Shown here one piece after another: positions 16,838-25,165 of a stretch of 64,000 nt of DNA. Numbering within the stretch: the stretch's first letter is position 1; each line of letters starts with the position of its first letter. Under the pieces are notes generated by a model. That model was not told the origin of the DNA and ran no database searches. It was given only the letters and a program-made list of their open reading frames with translations. The position numbers and the translations under genes are program-made. Source of the DNA: Rhodococcus sp. W8901 (lineage in GTDB: Bacteria > Actinomycetota > Actinomycetes > Mycobacteriales > Mycobacteriaceae); NCBI RefSeq assembly GCF_013348805.1, contig NZ_CP054690.1:186001-250000 (forward strand), in the 5' to 3' direction.

Positions 16838-18452
16838 GCCGCCCGGCAACCGCGCGGTGTCCCGCTTCGAGCTCTACCTGGATACGTCGCCGAGTGTGGC
16901 GGCCGGGTGGTCGATGGGCACCGTCCGCGAGCCGGCCCGACTCTTCGGGGCCAACGGGGTACGGCTCCATGCCGACGGACGCTTATGGATCTCGGAGCTT
17001 GTAGGCGAACACCTTTCGGCGTGGGACGCCGACAATGACGTCCTGTCGACCGTTTCACCGATGGGCTCGGAGCTCCAGGGACCCGACGACATCGCCTTCG
17101 ACTCCGAAGGGACCGTCTACGCGGCCGAAACGATGAACGGGAGAATTAGCGGTCGCCGCGCCGACGGCACGTACTTCGTGCTGGTCGACGACTGCCCCGC
17201 GGTGAACGGAATCACCGTCGACCCCGAGACCGACAGGTTGTACGTCGACGAGATGCGTGAGGGCGGTCGGGTCCTCGAGATCGACCGGCACCAGCGAAAC
17301 CAGGTCCGGGTGATCGCCGAGGGTCTGGATTGGCTCAATGCCCTGGCGATGGGTCCCGACCGGCGGCTGTACATGCCGCAGGTCTTCGCGGGGACCGTGT
17401 TGGCCGTGGATCCGGAGTCCGGCGCGGTCGAGAAGGTCGTCGACAGCCTCGCGCACCCGACCGCGGTCAAGTTCGCCCCGGACGGCCGACTTGTCGTGGC
17501 CCAGGCGAGCATCGGCGAGGTCACGGCGGTGGATCTGAGCACCGGCGAACGGCAGCGGCTGGTGAGCCTCGCCCCCGGGATCGACAACTTCGACATCGAC
17601 ACGCGCGGTTACATCTACGTCTCCAACTTCGTGGAGGCGAGTGTGGCTCGGTACTCGATGGAGACCGGTGAGCTCGACAAGGTGCTCTCGGCCGGCTCGT
17701 TCCTCGGGCCGTACCAGGTCGCCCGTGCAGCCGAAGGTTTCATCGCAGCCGACCACGGGAGCATTTGCCGGGTGGACGGTGACGGAATCCTCGAGCGGGT
17801 GAGCAGGCTACTGCTCGACCAACCGTTCGCCGCCGTCGGTGTCGTCGAGGTCGCCGGCGTCATCGTGGCGCTGAGCCAGGCAGGCGAGGTGTTCCGCCGT
17901 GTCGACGGCTCGGGCGAGTGGGTAAAGATCTTCGGTTCGCTCAGCGGAGCGAACTCCGAGTACTTCGCCCAAGATGCAGACGGAGTGAATGCCGTCGGTG
18001 TCGGTGACGATCAGTTGCTGGTCGGGATGCGACGCGGCGACGTCGTCGTCCTGGATCTGGACGGCACCGTGAAGTCGCGGCGGTCGTCGGGGCTCACGAC
18101 CGTCACGGCGATCACCGGTGACCGCGGTGCGATCGTCGTCAGCGACGAGACCACGGGCTCGGTGCTGGTCCTCGGCGAGGGCGAACCGTGTGCGCTGACC
18201 GGCTTCGTCCGGCCCCAGGGCGTCGCTCTCACCGACGACTACGTGGTGGTCGCCGATCAGGGCGCACGGCAGGTCGTGTGCGTGAGCCGGGACGGCGACC
18301 GACGCGAGGTGGCGGCCACGGATCTCCCTCTCGGACTGCCGCAGGTACGGGCCAACGACGGTCGCCGGTCGTCGGTGACCATCGCGGCCGACGGGTCGAT
18401 CATTGTCGGATGCGACGGCGACGGGAGCATCCGCCGCCTCGTTCGCAGCTGA
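16830..18452 (+). CDS. SMP-30/gluconolactonase-like beta-propeller protein, long form
   Basis: A 540-residue protein with repeated propeller blades: NGVRLHADGRLWISEL, PDDIAFDSEGTVYAAE, VNGITVDPETDRLYVDE, LNALAMGPDRRLYMPQ, PTAVKFAPDGRLVVAQ, IDNFDIDTRGYIYVSN. This blade pattern is that of SMP-30/NHL-type lactonases. At 540 residues it is far longer than the usual 290, and a second set of blades follows residue 290, so it may be a double propeller. No signal peptide is seen. Within a CoA-linked catabolic operon it may hydrolyse a lactone intermediate or bind a ligand; substrate unknown. Confidence 0.82.
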   Translation: MSKPPGNRAVSRFELYLDTSPSVAAGWSMGTVREPARLFGANGVRLHADGRLWISELVGEHLSAWDADNDVLSTVSPMGSELQGPDDIAFDSEGTVYAAETMNGRISGRRADGTYFVLVDDCPAVNGITVDPETDRLYVDEMREGGRVLEIDRHQRNQVRVIAEGLDWLNALAMGPDRRLYMPQVFAGTVLAVDPESGAVEKVVDSLAHPTAVKFAPDGRLVVAQASIGEVTAVDLSTGERQRLVSLAPGIDNFDIDTRGYIYVSNFVEASVARYSMETGELDKVLSAGSFLGPYQVARAAEGFIAADHGSICRVDGDGILERVSRLLLDQPFAAVGVVEVAGVIVALSQAGEVFRRVDGSGEWVKIFGSLSGANSEYFAQDADGVNAVGVGDDQLLVGMRRGDVVVLDLDGTVKSRRSSGLTTVTAITGDRGAIVVSDETTGSVLVLGEGEPCALTGFVRPQGVALTDDYVVVADQGARQVVCVSRDGDRREVAATDLPLGLPQVRANDGRRSSVTIAADGSIIVGCDGDGSIRRLVRS

Positions 18453-18470
18453 AGACCGCTGGGAGGGAAC

Positions 18471-20030
18471 ATGAATCTTGCTGGACCACTGCGGTACTGG
18501 GCGCAGCGCGACCCGGAGCGCATGGCGATCGCGATGGGCGATCGCGAACTCACGTGGGCACAACTGGACGACCGCACCTCGAGGCTCGCGCAAGGACTGC
18601 GCGGCCTCGGGGTGGGGCTCGGCGATCGGGTGGCGGCACTCGTTCCCAACTGCATCGAATTCTGCGAGACGGTGCTGGCTTGTTTCAAGCTGGGCGCGAC
18701 CTTCGTGCCGCTGAACTACCGGCTGGCACCTGCGGAGCTGGCCGAGATCATCGACCGCAGCGGTACGACGACGATCGTCGCGGACCGAGCGATGCTGGAC
18801 ACCCTCCTCGAGTACGACGAACAGGCGGTCCGCCGGCACCGGCTCATCGTGACCGCGGCGCCTCGCGACGGTGAGCGTTTGTTCGAAGAGGTCGTGGCTG
18901 CGTCCGCGCCCGAGGACCCGCGGGCGTTCTTCGCCGGCGACCATCCGGCGTTCATCTGTTACACGTCGGGAACGACCGGCGTACCCAAGGGCGCAGTGCT
19001 CAGTCACCGCAATGTGCTCGCGGTGTGCGCCGAGCGGATCGCGATCGATGCGTGGAACTCCACCGACAGCACGTACTTCCCCTATGCGCTCGCCTTCACC
19101 GGCGGACTGATCGCGATGTGGATGCCGCTGTACTCGGTGGGCGGTCAGACCGTGCTCGACGCCGAGTTCGACCCGGTACGGACCCTCGAGGTCTTCGAGG
19201 AGCGTCGTATCACCCAGTTCATCGCGGTCGGATCGATTCTGGAGGCGCTCACCCAGGCCGCGACCTTCGAGACGACCGACCTGTCGAGCGTGCGGATGCT
19301 CGGCACGGGTGGCCAGGCCATCTCCGTCGCGATGCTGCGGGCATTCGCGCGCCGGGGGCTGCACGTGTGCCAAGGCTACGGCCTCACCGAAAGCGGTGGG
19401 CTGTGTCTGGCGCTGTCCGGCGAGATGTCGGAGAAGAAGCTGGGCTCCACCGGTATCCCGACGCCGCAGACGACGGCCAGGGTGGTTGGCATCTCGGGGG
19501 AGGACGTCGCCCCGGGTGATGTCGGCGAGCTGTGGTTGCGCGGGCCCCAGATCATGGAGCGCTACTGGGAGGATCCCGTGGCCACCAGCGATGCGGTCGT
19601 CGACGGCTGGCTGCGCACCGGCGATCTCGTCAGGCAGGACGAGGAAGGCTACTTCTACGTCGTCGACCGGGCCAAGGACATGCTGATCTCGGGTGGGGTC
19701 AACATCTACCCCGCCGAGATCGAGCGCGTGCTCGCGGGCTATCCCGGGATCAGCGAACTCGTGGTCATCGCCGCCCCCGACGAGAAGTGGGGTGAGGTGC
19801 CGGCGCTGATCGCACGACGCGACAAGCACGCAGCACAAGCGCCGAGCGCCGACGAGCTGATCGAGTACTGCCGTCAGCATCTGGCCCGTTACAAGGCCCC
19901 CAAATATGTCCTGTTCCAGGATGATCCGCTCCCTCGCGGCCTGTCCAACAAGATCCTCAAGAGTGAGGTTCGTGAGCAGTGCCTGCCGATGCTCGGCCTC
20001 AGCGTGGACGACACGCCGACGATGGCATGA
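18471..20030 (+). CDS. AMP-dependent acyl-CoA synthetase (FadD-like)
   Basis: A 519-residue ANL-superfamily ligase activating a carboxylic acid to its CoA thioester with ATP. Motifs in order: the P-loop-like CYTSGTTGVPKGAVLSHRN, YGLTESGG (A5), the A7 segment DGWLRTGDL, the hinge VVDRAKDMLISGG, and NIYPAEIE; the catalytic Lys lies in PRGLSNKILKSEVR. GGGAGG precedes the ATG. It lies 18 bp after the propeller gene. It probably performs the entry step for the acid degraded by this cluster. Chain-length preference cannot be read from sequence. Confidence 0.93.
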   Translation: MNLAGPLRYWAQRDPERMAIAMGDRELTWAQLDDRTSRLAQGLRGLGVGLGDRVAALVPNCIEFCETVLACFKLGATFVPLNYRLAPAELAEIIDRSGTTTIVADRAMLDTLLEYDEQAVRRHRLIVTAAPRDGERLFEEVVAASAPEDPRAFFAGDHPAFICYTSGTTGVPKGAVLSHRNVLAVCAERIAIDAWNSTDSTYFPYALAFTGGLIAMWMPLYSVGGQTVLDAEFDPVRTLEVFEERRITQFIAVGSILEALTQAATFETTDLSSVRMLGTGGQAISVAMLRAFARRGLHVCQGYGLTESGGLCLALSGEMSEKKLGSTGIPTPQTTARVVGISGEDVAPGDVGELWLRGPQIMERYWEDPVATSDAVVDGWLRTGDLVRQDEEGYFYVVDRAKDMLISGGVNIYPAEIERVLAGYPGISELVVIAAPDEKWGEVPALIARRDKHAAQAPSADELIEYCRQHLARYKAPKYVLFQDDPLPRGLSNKILKSEVREQCLPMLGLSVDDTPTMA

Positions 20031-20059
20031 CGAAGAACTGATGGAGGCATGAGGAACAC

Positions 20060-21190
20060 GTGACACAGCTATCGGAGATCGAGACCACGTTCGTCGGCCT
20101 GGCCGCCCCGGGCCAGCTCCGGGCGGGAGCGGGCGGTTGGCCCTGCCAGGGCGTCTACCACCGTCCTCGGGGAACCCGGCCGAAGGTTGCCGTGATCGCA
20201 ACCCACTACAACGTCGACTTCTCCCAGCACTACCTGGCCGATCATCTGGCCGCACGCGGGTTCGGCTTCTTGGGTTGGAACACGCGGTTCCGCAACGATC
20301 CACTGCATTTCCTGCTCGATCGGGCACTCGTCGACATCGGAGTCGGCGTGAGGTGGCTACTCGAGGAGATGGGCGTCGAGTCGGTGATCATCCTCGGTAA
20401 CTCCGGTGGATGCTCACTGATGGCGGCATACCAGTCGCATGCGACCAAACCGAATGTCGTTGCCCTACCGGGTATGCGACCGGCGCCCGGACTCGACGAT
20501 CTCGTACCGGGCGACGCCTTCATTGCACTGGCAGCACACCAGGGTCGCCCCGACGTACTGACCAGTCAGCTCGACCCTGCGGTCATCGACGAGAACGACC
20601 CCACACTCACCGATCCCGAACTCGATCTGTGGAACCCCGAGCGGGAGAGACCGTTCACAGCCGAGTTCCTCACCCGCTACCGGGCCGCGCAGCGCGACCG
20701 CAATGCTCGGATCACTGCGTGGGCCAAGTCCGAGCTGCGGCGCGTCGCCGCCGCCGGTCAGCGCGATCGTGTCTTCACGGTCGCGCGGACATGGGCGGAC
20801 CCACGATTCGTGGATCCGACCATCGACCCCAACGGTCGCAAGCCGAACCTGTGCTACCACGGTGAGCCCGAGCAGTCGAACGGCTCGACCTGGGGCCTGG
20901 TGACGTCGTGCACACTGCGGACATGGCTCTCGATGTGGAGTCAGGAAACTTCGCAGTGCAATGCCGGTCCTCACCTGGCGAACATTTCGGTGCCGGGATT
21001 CGTCGTCAACGGTGACGCAGACACCGGGGTGTTCCCCAGCGACGCCGAGGCACTCCTGAACGGCCTTGCCTCCGTGGACAAGACCGCCGCAACGATCCCA
21101 GGCGATCACTACTTCGACCGGCCGACCGATACTCGCCCGCAGGTCGCTGACGTGATTTCCGAGTGGATCGGACAGCGGTTCCAGCTGTAG
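20060..21190 (+). CDS. Alpha/beta-hydrolase family protein
   Basis: A 376-residue alpha/beta hydrolase starting at GTG 20060. The nucleophile elbow is ILGNSGGCSL (Ser within G-N-S-G-G), preceded by the helix GVRWLLEEMGVESV; the acid is likely the Asp of NGDADTGVF, and the His is in IPGDHYF. A sizeable insert at residues 190-290 forms a lid. The fold and the ATHYNVDF segment resemble large actinobacterial esterase or thioesterase-like hydrolases of unknown substrate. It is the last gene of the plus-strand operon, 29 bp after the CoA ligase, and may cleave an ester or release a CoA product. A terminator hairpin follows. Confidence 0.82.
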   Translation: MTQLSEIETTFVGLAAPGQLRAGAGGWPCQGVYHRPRGTRPKVAVIATHYNVDFSQHYLADHLAARGFGFLGWNTRFRNDPLHFLLDRALVDIGVGVRWLLEEMGVESVIILGNSGGCSLMAAYQSHATKPNVVALPGMRPAPGLDDLVPGDAFIALAAHQGRPDVLTSQLDPAVIDENDPTLTDPELDLWNPERERPFTAEFLTRYRAAQRDRNARITAWAKSELRRVAAAGQRDRVFTVARTWADPRFVDPTIDPNGRKPNLCYHGEPEQSNGSTWGLVTSCTLRTWLSMWSQETSQCNAGPHLANISVPGFVVNGDADTGVFPSDAEALLNGLASVDKTAATIPGDHYFDRPTDTRPQVADVISEWIGQRFQL

Positions 21191-21253
21191 CGGCACGCCT
21201 GGGACGGCCGGCTCGAACGGTCGAAGACGAGGAGCTCGGGTCCTGGTGGTCGG

Positions 21254-21280
21254 CCCCCGGCGGCTCTGCACTGCCGGGGG
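21254..21280 (+). terminator. Hairpin terminator after the hydrolase gene
   Basis: CCCCCGGC at 21254-21261 pairs with GCCGGGGG at 21273-21280 across an 11-nt loop, 63 bp after the hydrolase stop. It is followed by no T-tract. Likely end of the 16001-21190 operon. Confidence 0.6.
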
Positions 21281-21304
21281 TGAAGTCGCCGGTCAACGAC
21301 GGAG

Positions 21305-21607
21305 GTGAGTGAGCACCTGTCGGTGGCCTCGTCCACGGCTCATCGGCTGCTGGCGACGATGCAGCATCGCGGGTTCCCGGGTGGGTATGTCGATGGCCGC
21401 GAGTTCGACCTCGTCGGGCAAGGCGCTGCCGTCGTTGCACGACAACCAGCGGATCTCAAACATCCTGCGATTCAGAGATTCTCGATATCGCCAGCCCTCC
21501 TTGCGGGCCGCCGCCGCACCGGGCGTTCGAACTGCGCCTCGAACCCTCGGCTGTCTCGACGGACGTGCGTGATGGCAGTGAGCCATGCGGATCGTCTGTG
21601 TCGGTAG
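21305..21607 (+). pseudogene. IclR-type regulator remnant (helix-turn-helix stub)
   Basis: The start VSEHLSVASSTAHRLLATMQHRGF matches the recognition-helix region of IclR regulators, in which L-x-V-A-x-S-T-A-H-R-L-L is followed by a hydrophobic strand. After about residue 25 the similarity is lost, and neither the first half of the HTH nor the ligand-binding domain is present in any frame. The frame itself runs to 21607. IclR genes often lie beside dpp-type transporters, so this may be the decayed regulator of the ABC operon that follows. Chance similarity cannot be excluded. Confidence 0.42.
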
Positions 21608-22224
21608 GGGTTTCCTCGGTATCGGCTGAGCATCCCTCCGGTCATGTGACGTGGCTCACCGGCGTGAGTCAGGTCTGATTGAACAGTGGTGAAGCGACCG
21701 GTGTCAAGACCAATCTATCGTTCGTTAGCTCGCTAGAGTGCCTGCAGGGCGCTCTTTCCGCCAGGGCTGATTCTGGCGAGCAGAGACATCTTCCGATTCT
21801 TCCGCGTGGGGCGATCCGTGCGTGCGCCGACGCTGTGCCCTGCTGGCCGGCGGGCTGTCTGCGAACAGGGATTTCGACGGTTCTCTGGACAACAGAATGA
21901 TCTTCTAGCAAGGTAGTCCCCGAGCGGTGGATGCTTCGCGTGCCGGCCCTGAGTGGCCGGTCGGTATCGATGATCCGCGAGTCGGTCGATGCCGTGCCAC
22001 GAATCTTGGTGAAGAGAGGCGAAAAGCGTTGAACAACAGTCAGTGTGAACTTGGTGGTGTGTTCTGTCCGGTGTCGGCGAGCATCACGATGACCGACCGG
22101 CGTACGGCTCCGGCCGGCGTGTGAACGACGTTCAACCGACCTCGATAGACGGTTCACCTGAGTCGAATTGGCGGAACCGCCACGTCTTTCGTCAATCGAG
22201 ACCCTTCCTGCGAGAGGAACAATC
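21608..22224. promoter_or_regulatory. Long leader region before the ABC transporter, with two operator-like palindromes
   Basis: No convincing gene lies here. Two palindromes stand out: CTATCGTTCGTTAG at 21715-21728 (arms differ at one base) and TGAACGACGTTCA at 22122-22134 (perfect, odd-centred), the latter 90 bp before the substrate-binding-protein start. The 21715 site closely resembles the one at 24015-24028 in front of the ATPase genes, which suggests a shared regulator. Confidence 0.5.
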
Positions 22225-23805
22225 GTGAGATTTCTAGGTGCAAAAGTCTGTGGTGCCGCTGCGATCCTTGCGCTCGCCGTCACCGGATGCGGCGGCCAAC
22301 CCGCCGCGCAGGAGCGAACAACGACGGGACCCGCCGTCTCCGAAGCCGATCCGGCCGGGCACCTGCGGGTGGGCTACTTCCTCCCGCCGCGGCCGGTGGA
22401 TCCCTACACGGCGCCCTCGACCGTTGCTGCATATCCGTACCTCACGCCGCTCTACGATCGTCTCACGCAGATCGTGAACGGTGAGAACGGAGCGGTGCTC
22501 GCCCCGATGGTCGCCACCGGGTGGGAATTCGGACCGGACGGCCGATCCGTAACCTTCACTCTCCGCGACGACGTCACGTTCTCCGATGGCGCGGTGCTCG
22601 ATTCGACAGCGGTGAAGGCCTCGCTGGAGCGCGCCATGCGCTTACCCGGATCGACAGTTTCGAGCTTCTTCTCGATGGTCGAGGGCATCGACGTTGTGGA
22701 TCCGTTGCGGGTAACGATACGGACGAACCGGCCTGCCTCGGATCTTCCGTACGTCCTGTCCGGCGTCGAGGGGATGCTCATCAGTCCCAACGCCGTGAAC
22801 AACCCGGATCTCGACGTGCGGCCGGTCGGATCCGGCCCGTACAAGCTGGACACTCTGCGCGTAGGTGATTCGATCTCGTACGTGCGGAGGGATGGGTACT
22901 GGGACCCGTCCGCGCAGCTGCCGGAACGGATAACCATCACCGGTTACGCGGATGGCAACGCGCGCATCAACGCTCTGCGCTCCGGCCAGATCGACCTCGC
23001 GTACGTGATGCCCGTCGACTACACCCAAGCGTCGAATCTCGGTCGCGGATACGGCTTCTACTCCTACCCGCCCTCCACGGAGTACGTGGTGAATGTGAAC
23101 ACGAACTCTGCCGACATGGCGCGGCCGGAGGTTCGTCAGGCGATGAACTTCGCGATCGACCGGGAAGGTATCAACAAATCGATCATGCACGGTCAGTGCA
23201 CGCCCAATCCGCAGGCCGCCACGCCGGGAACCGTCGGATACCTCGAAGAGCCGCCGATTCGATACGACTTCGACCCGGAGCGTGCCCGACAGATTCTCGA
23301 GTCGGCCGGTGCGGGCAGCCTCGAGATCGACATGATGGCGCCGTCGCGGGTCTCCCCGGTGGTTGAACTTGCGACCGCGGTGCGATCGCAGCTCGAAGAC
23401 ATCGGAATCAAGGTGAACTATCAAGAAGTCGATCAAGCGGAGATGAATGCCCGGTTCGCGCAGGGCGATGCGTACGACGCGGTCCTCAACGGCCGAGTGC
23501 CACGGGCGAGTTCGCTGCAGTCGTTCCAGTATTGGTACCGGACGCCCCAGCTGTTCCCCGGACCGCGTCCCGCCGGCTTCGACGAGACCCTGGATCGAGC
23601 GTTCGACCCGGCTCTGACCGAGGACCAGCGCACGCAACTCCTCGAGGACACCGCCTCGATCGCAACCGAGCAGGCAATGAACGTCTTCATCTGTGCGACC
23701 CCCACTCAGTTCGCCTATTCCGACAAGGTCATCGGAGCCACCGACATGGCGATGTCCCGAATCCAGGGAGTCCCTGACTTACGGCACGTCGGTGTGGCGA
23801 AGTAG
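22225..23805 (+). CDS. ABC transporter substrate-binding lipoprotein, peptide/nickel (SBP_bac_5) family
   Basis: A 526-residue extracytoplasmic lipoprotein. Start GTG 22225 (behind CGAGAGGAAC) gives a leader MRFLGAK, a hydrophobic core and the lipobox AVTGC, so Cys22 is the lipid anchor. The mature part has the family-5 features: TPLYDRLTQ, FTLRDDVTFSDGAVLDSTAVKASLERA, VGSGPYKL and RQAMNFAIDREGINKSI. Such proteins deliver oligopeptides, nickel chelates, sugars or opines to the paired permeases. The transporter genes follow after 319 bp, so this gene may have a separate, higher-level transcript. Ligand not predictable. Confidence 0.92.
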   Translation: MRFLGAKVCGAAAILALAVTGCGGQPAAQERTTTGPAVSEADPAGHLRVGYFLPPRPVDPYTAPSTVAAYPYLTPLYDRLTQIVNGENGAVLAPMVATGWEFGPDGRSVTFTLRDDVTFSDGAVLDSTAVKASLERAMRLPGSTVSSFFSMVEGIDVVDPLRVTIRTNRPASDLPYVLSGVEGMLISPNAVNNPDLDVRPVGSGPYKLDTLRVGDSISYVRRDGYWDPSAQLPERITITGYADGNARINALRSGQIDLAYVMPVDYTQASNLGRGYGFYSYPPSTEYVVNVNTNSADMARPEVRQAMNFAIDREGINKSIMHGQCTPNPQAATPGTVGYLEEPPIRYDFDPERARQILESAGAGSLEIDMMAPSRVSPVVELATAVRSQLEDIGIKVNYQEVDQAEMNARFAQGDAYDAVLNGRVPRASSLQSFQYWYRTPQLFPGPRPAGFDETLDRAFDPALTEDQRTQLLEDTASIATEQAMNVFICATPTQFAYSDKVIGATDMAMSRIQGVPDLRHVGVAK

Positions 23806-23856
23806 CCACTCGAGTCGTCGAACCGGTGGTGGCTGAACGCTGGCACCGATGAACGA

Positions 23857-23946
23857 AAGCATGACCGGGGATTGGCTGTGACGGTACGGCCGAACGCGAT
23901 CTTCTGCGTATCGGACCGCCGCGGCAGCCGATCCCCGGTCATGCTT
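23857..23946. repeat. 16-bp perfect inverted repeat after the substrate-binding gene
   Basis: AAGCATGACCGGGGAT at 23857-23872 is repeated inverted as ATCCCCGGTCATGCTT at 23931-23946, with 58 bp between. It begins 52 bp after the stop codon, so it could form a long-armed hairpin that ends or stabilises the binding-protein transcript and lowers expression of the downstream ATPase and permease genes. The unusually long loop makes a small mobile remnant an alternative. Confidence 0.6.
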
Positions 23947-24028
23947 GTTTGTAAACATGTTGGTAGACAACAGGACACGAGCATTCGGCTATTGACGTTT
24001 CGGACGGAAGATGATTAACGTTCGTTAA
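23946..24028. promoter_or_regulatory. Two operator-like palindromes before the transporter ATPase genes
   Basis: TGTTTGTAAACA at 23946-23957 (5-bp arms, 2-bp centre) and TTAACGTTCGTTAA at 24015-24028 (6-bp arms TTAACG/CGTTAA) lie 170 and 97 bp before the first ATPase start, in an AT-richer stretch that probably holds its promoter. The second matches the site at 21715-21728 at 11 of 14 bases. Confidence 0.5.
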
Positions 24029-24124
24029 AGATGTGAACTGTCACATGCTTTCAGTCATTTGCGAACCCCTTCTTCGCCACAGTCCCATAGTGGCTGCAGG
24101 CCCTCAGAGTTCGGGAGTTGTTGC

Positions 24125-25165
24125 ATGAGTATCGATGTCGCTGGCCGATTGACGTCGACGCACGCTGATGCGGAGCCGGTGTTGCGGGTCGAGGGACTGT
24201 CGGTGGACTTCGTCACCGATCGTGGATGGACCCGGGTGGTCGACGGAGTCGACCTGTCGGTACCGGCGGGATCGGTGGTCGGTGTCGTCGGGGAATCCGG
24301 GTCCGGCAAGACGGTGACGTCACTCGCCGCGATGGGATTGCTGCCGGCGGCGACGTCGAAGGTGTCGGGGTCGATCCGAGTGGCCGGCCGTGAGCTGGTC
24401 GGCATGACCGATCGTGAGCTGGCGGATGTGCGCGGCACCGAAGTGTCGATGATCTTTCAGGAGCCCCGACGTAGCCTGGACCCGGCCTTCTCTGTCGGGT
24501 CGCAGATCGCGGAGGTCGTGCGCAGGCACGAACGGGTGGGTCGGAAGGCCGCCTGGGCGCGCGCGGTGGAGATGCTCGACGCCGTGGGGATCGACGACGC
24601 GGCGCGGCGCGCCGATGCCTATCCGCACGAGTTCTCCGGTGGGATGTGTCAGCGGGTGATGCTGGCGATCGCAATGGTGTGCCGACCGAAACTGCTGATC
24701 GCCGACGAGCCGACCACCGCCCTGGACGTCACCGTGCAGGCGCAGATGCTCGATCTGATGCGAGAGGTGCAGCAGCAGTTCGAGGTTGCGATCTTGTTCA
24801 TCACCCACGATCTCGGCGTCGTCGCGCAGATGTGTGACGCCGTCAATGTGATGTACGCCGGACAGGTGATCGAGTCCGCACCGGTCGAGGATCTGTTTCT
24901 GTCCCCGCAGCACCCCTACGCCCAGGGCCTGCTCGATGCGATTCCGGATCACCGGGACCGGTCGGCTCCGCTGCAGGCGATCGCGGGAGCGGTACCCGCA
25001 CCGTGGGACTGGCCGGATTCGTGCCGGTTCGCGCCGAGATGCCCCCATGCGGGTCCGGAATGCGAAGCCGGCCCCGTTCCACTCGCGGGTGCCGCAGCCG
25101 AGTCCACGCGGGCGGTGCGATGTGTACGCGCGAATGATCTGGTGTTGGAAGGGATCACGGGATGA
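24125..25165 (+). CDS. ABC transporter ATP-binding protein, DppD type
   Basis: A 346-residue ATPase for a peptide/nickel-type importer. Walker A is GESGSGKT, the Q-loop lies in MIFQEPRRSLDP, the signature is FSGGMCQRVMLA, Walker B is LLIADEPTTALDVTV, and the H-loop is in FITHDLGVV. A C-terminal oligopeptide-binding extension with cysteines (CRFAPRCPHAGPEC) is typical of OppD/DppD proteins. Start ATG 24125 places the domain correctly; the frame is open further upstream without similarity. It overlaps the next ATPase gene by 4 bp. Confidence 0.94.
   Translation: MSIDVAGRLTSTHADAEPVLRVEGLSVDFVTDRGWTRVVDGVDLSVPAGSVVGVVGESGSGKTVTSLAAMGLLPAATSKVSGSIRVAGRELVGMTDRELADVRGTEVSMIFQEPRRSLDPAFSVGSQIAEVVRRHERVGRKAAWARAVEMLDAVGIDDAARRADAYPHEFSGGMCQRVMLAIAMVCRPKLLIADEPTTALDVTVQAQMLDLMREVQQQFEVAILFITHDLGVVAQMCDAVNVMYAGQVIESAPVEDLFLSPQHPYAQGLLDAIPDHRDRSAPLQAIAGAVPAPWDWPDSCRFAPRCPHAGPECEAGPVPLAGAAAESTRAVRCVRANDLVLEGITG

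Noticed and set aside
17808-20327. 839-residue antisense frame across the propeller and CoA ligase genes
   Set aside because: Composition is Arg/His/Gly-rich with no motif; the plus-strand genes have complete family signatures.
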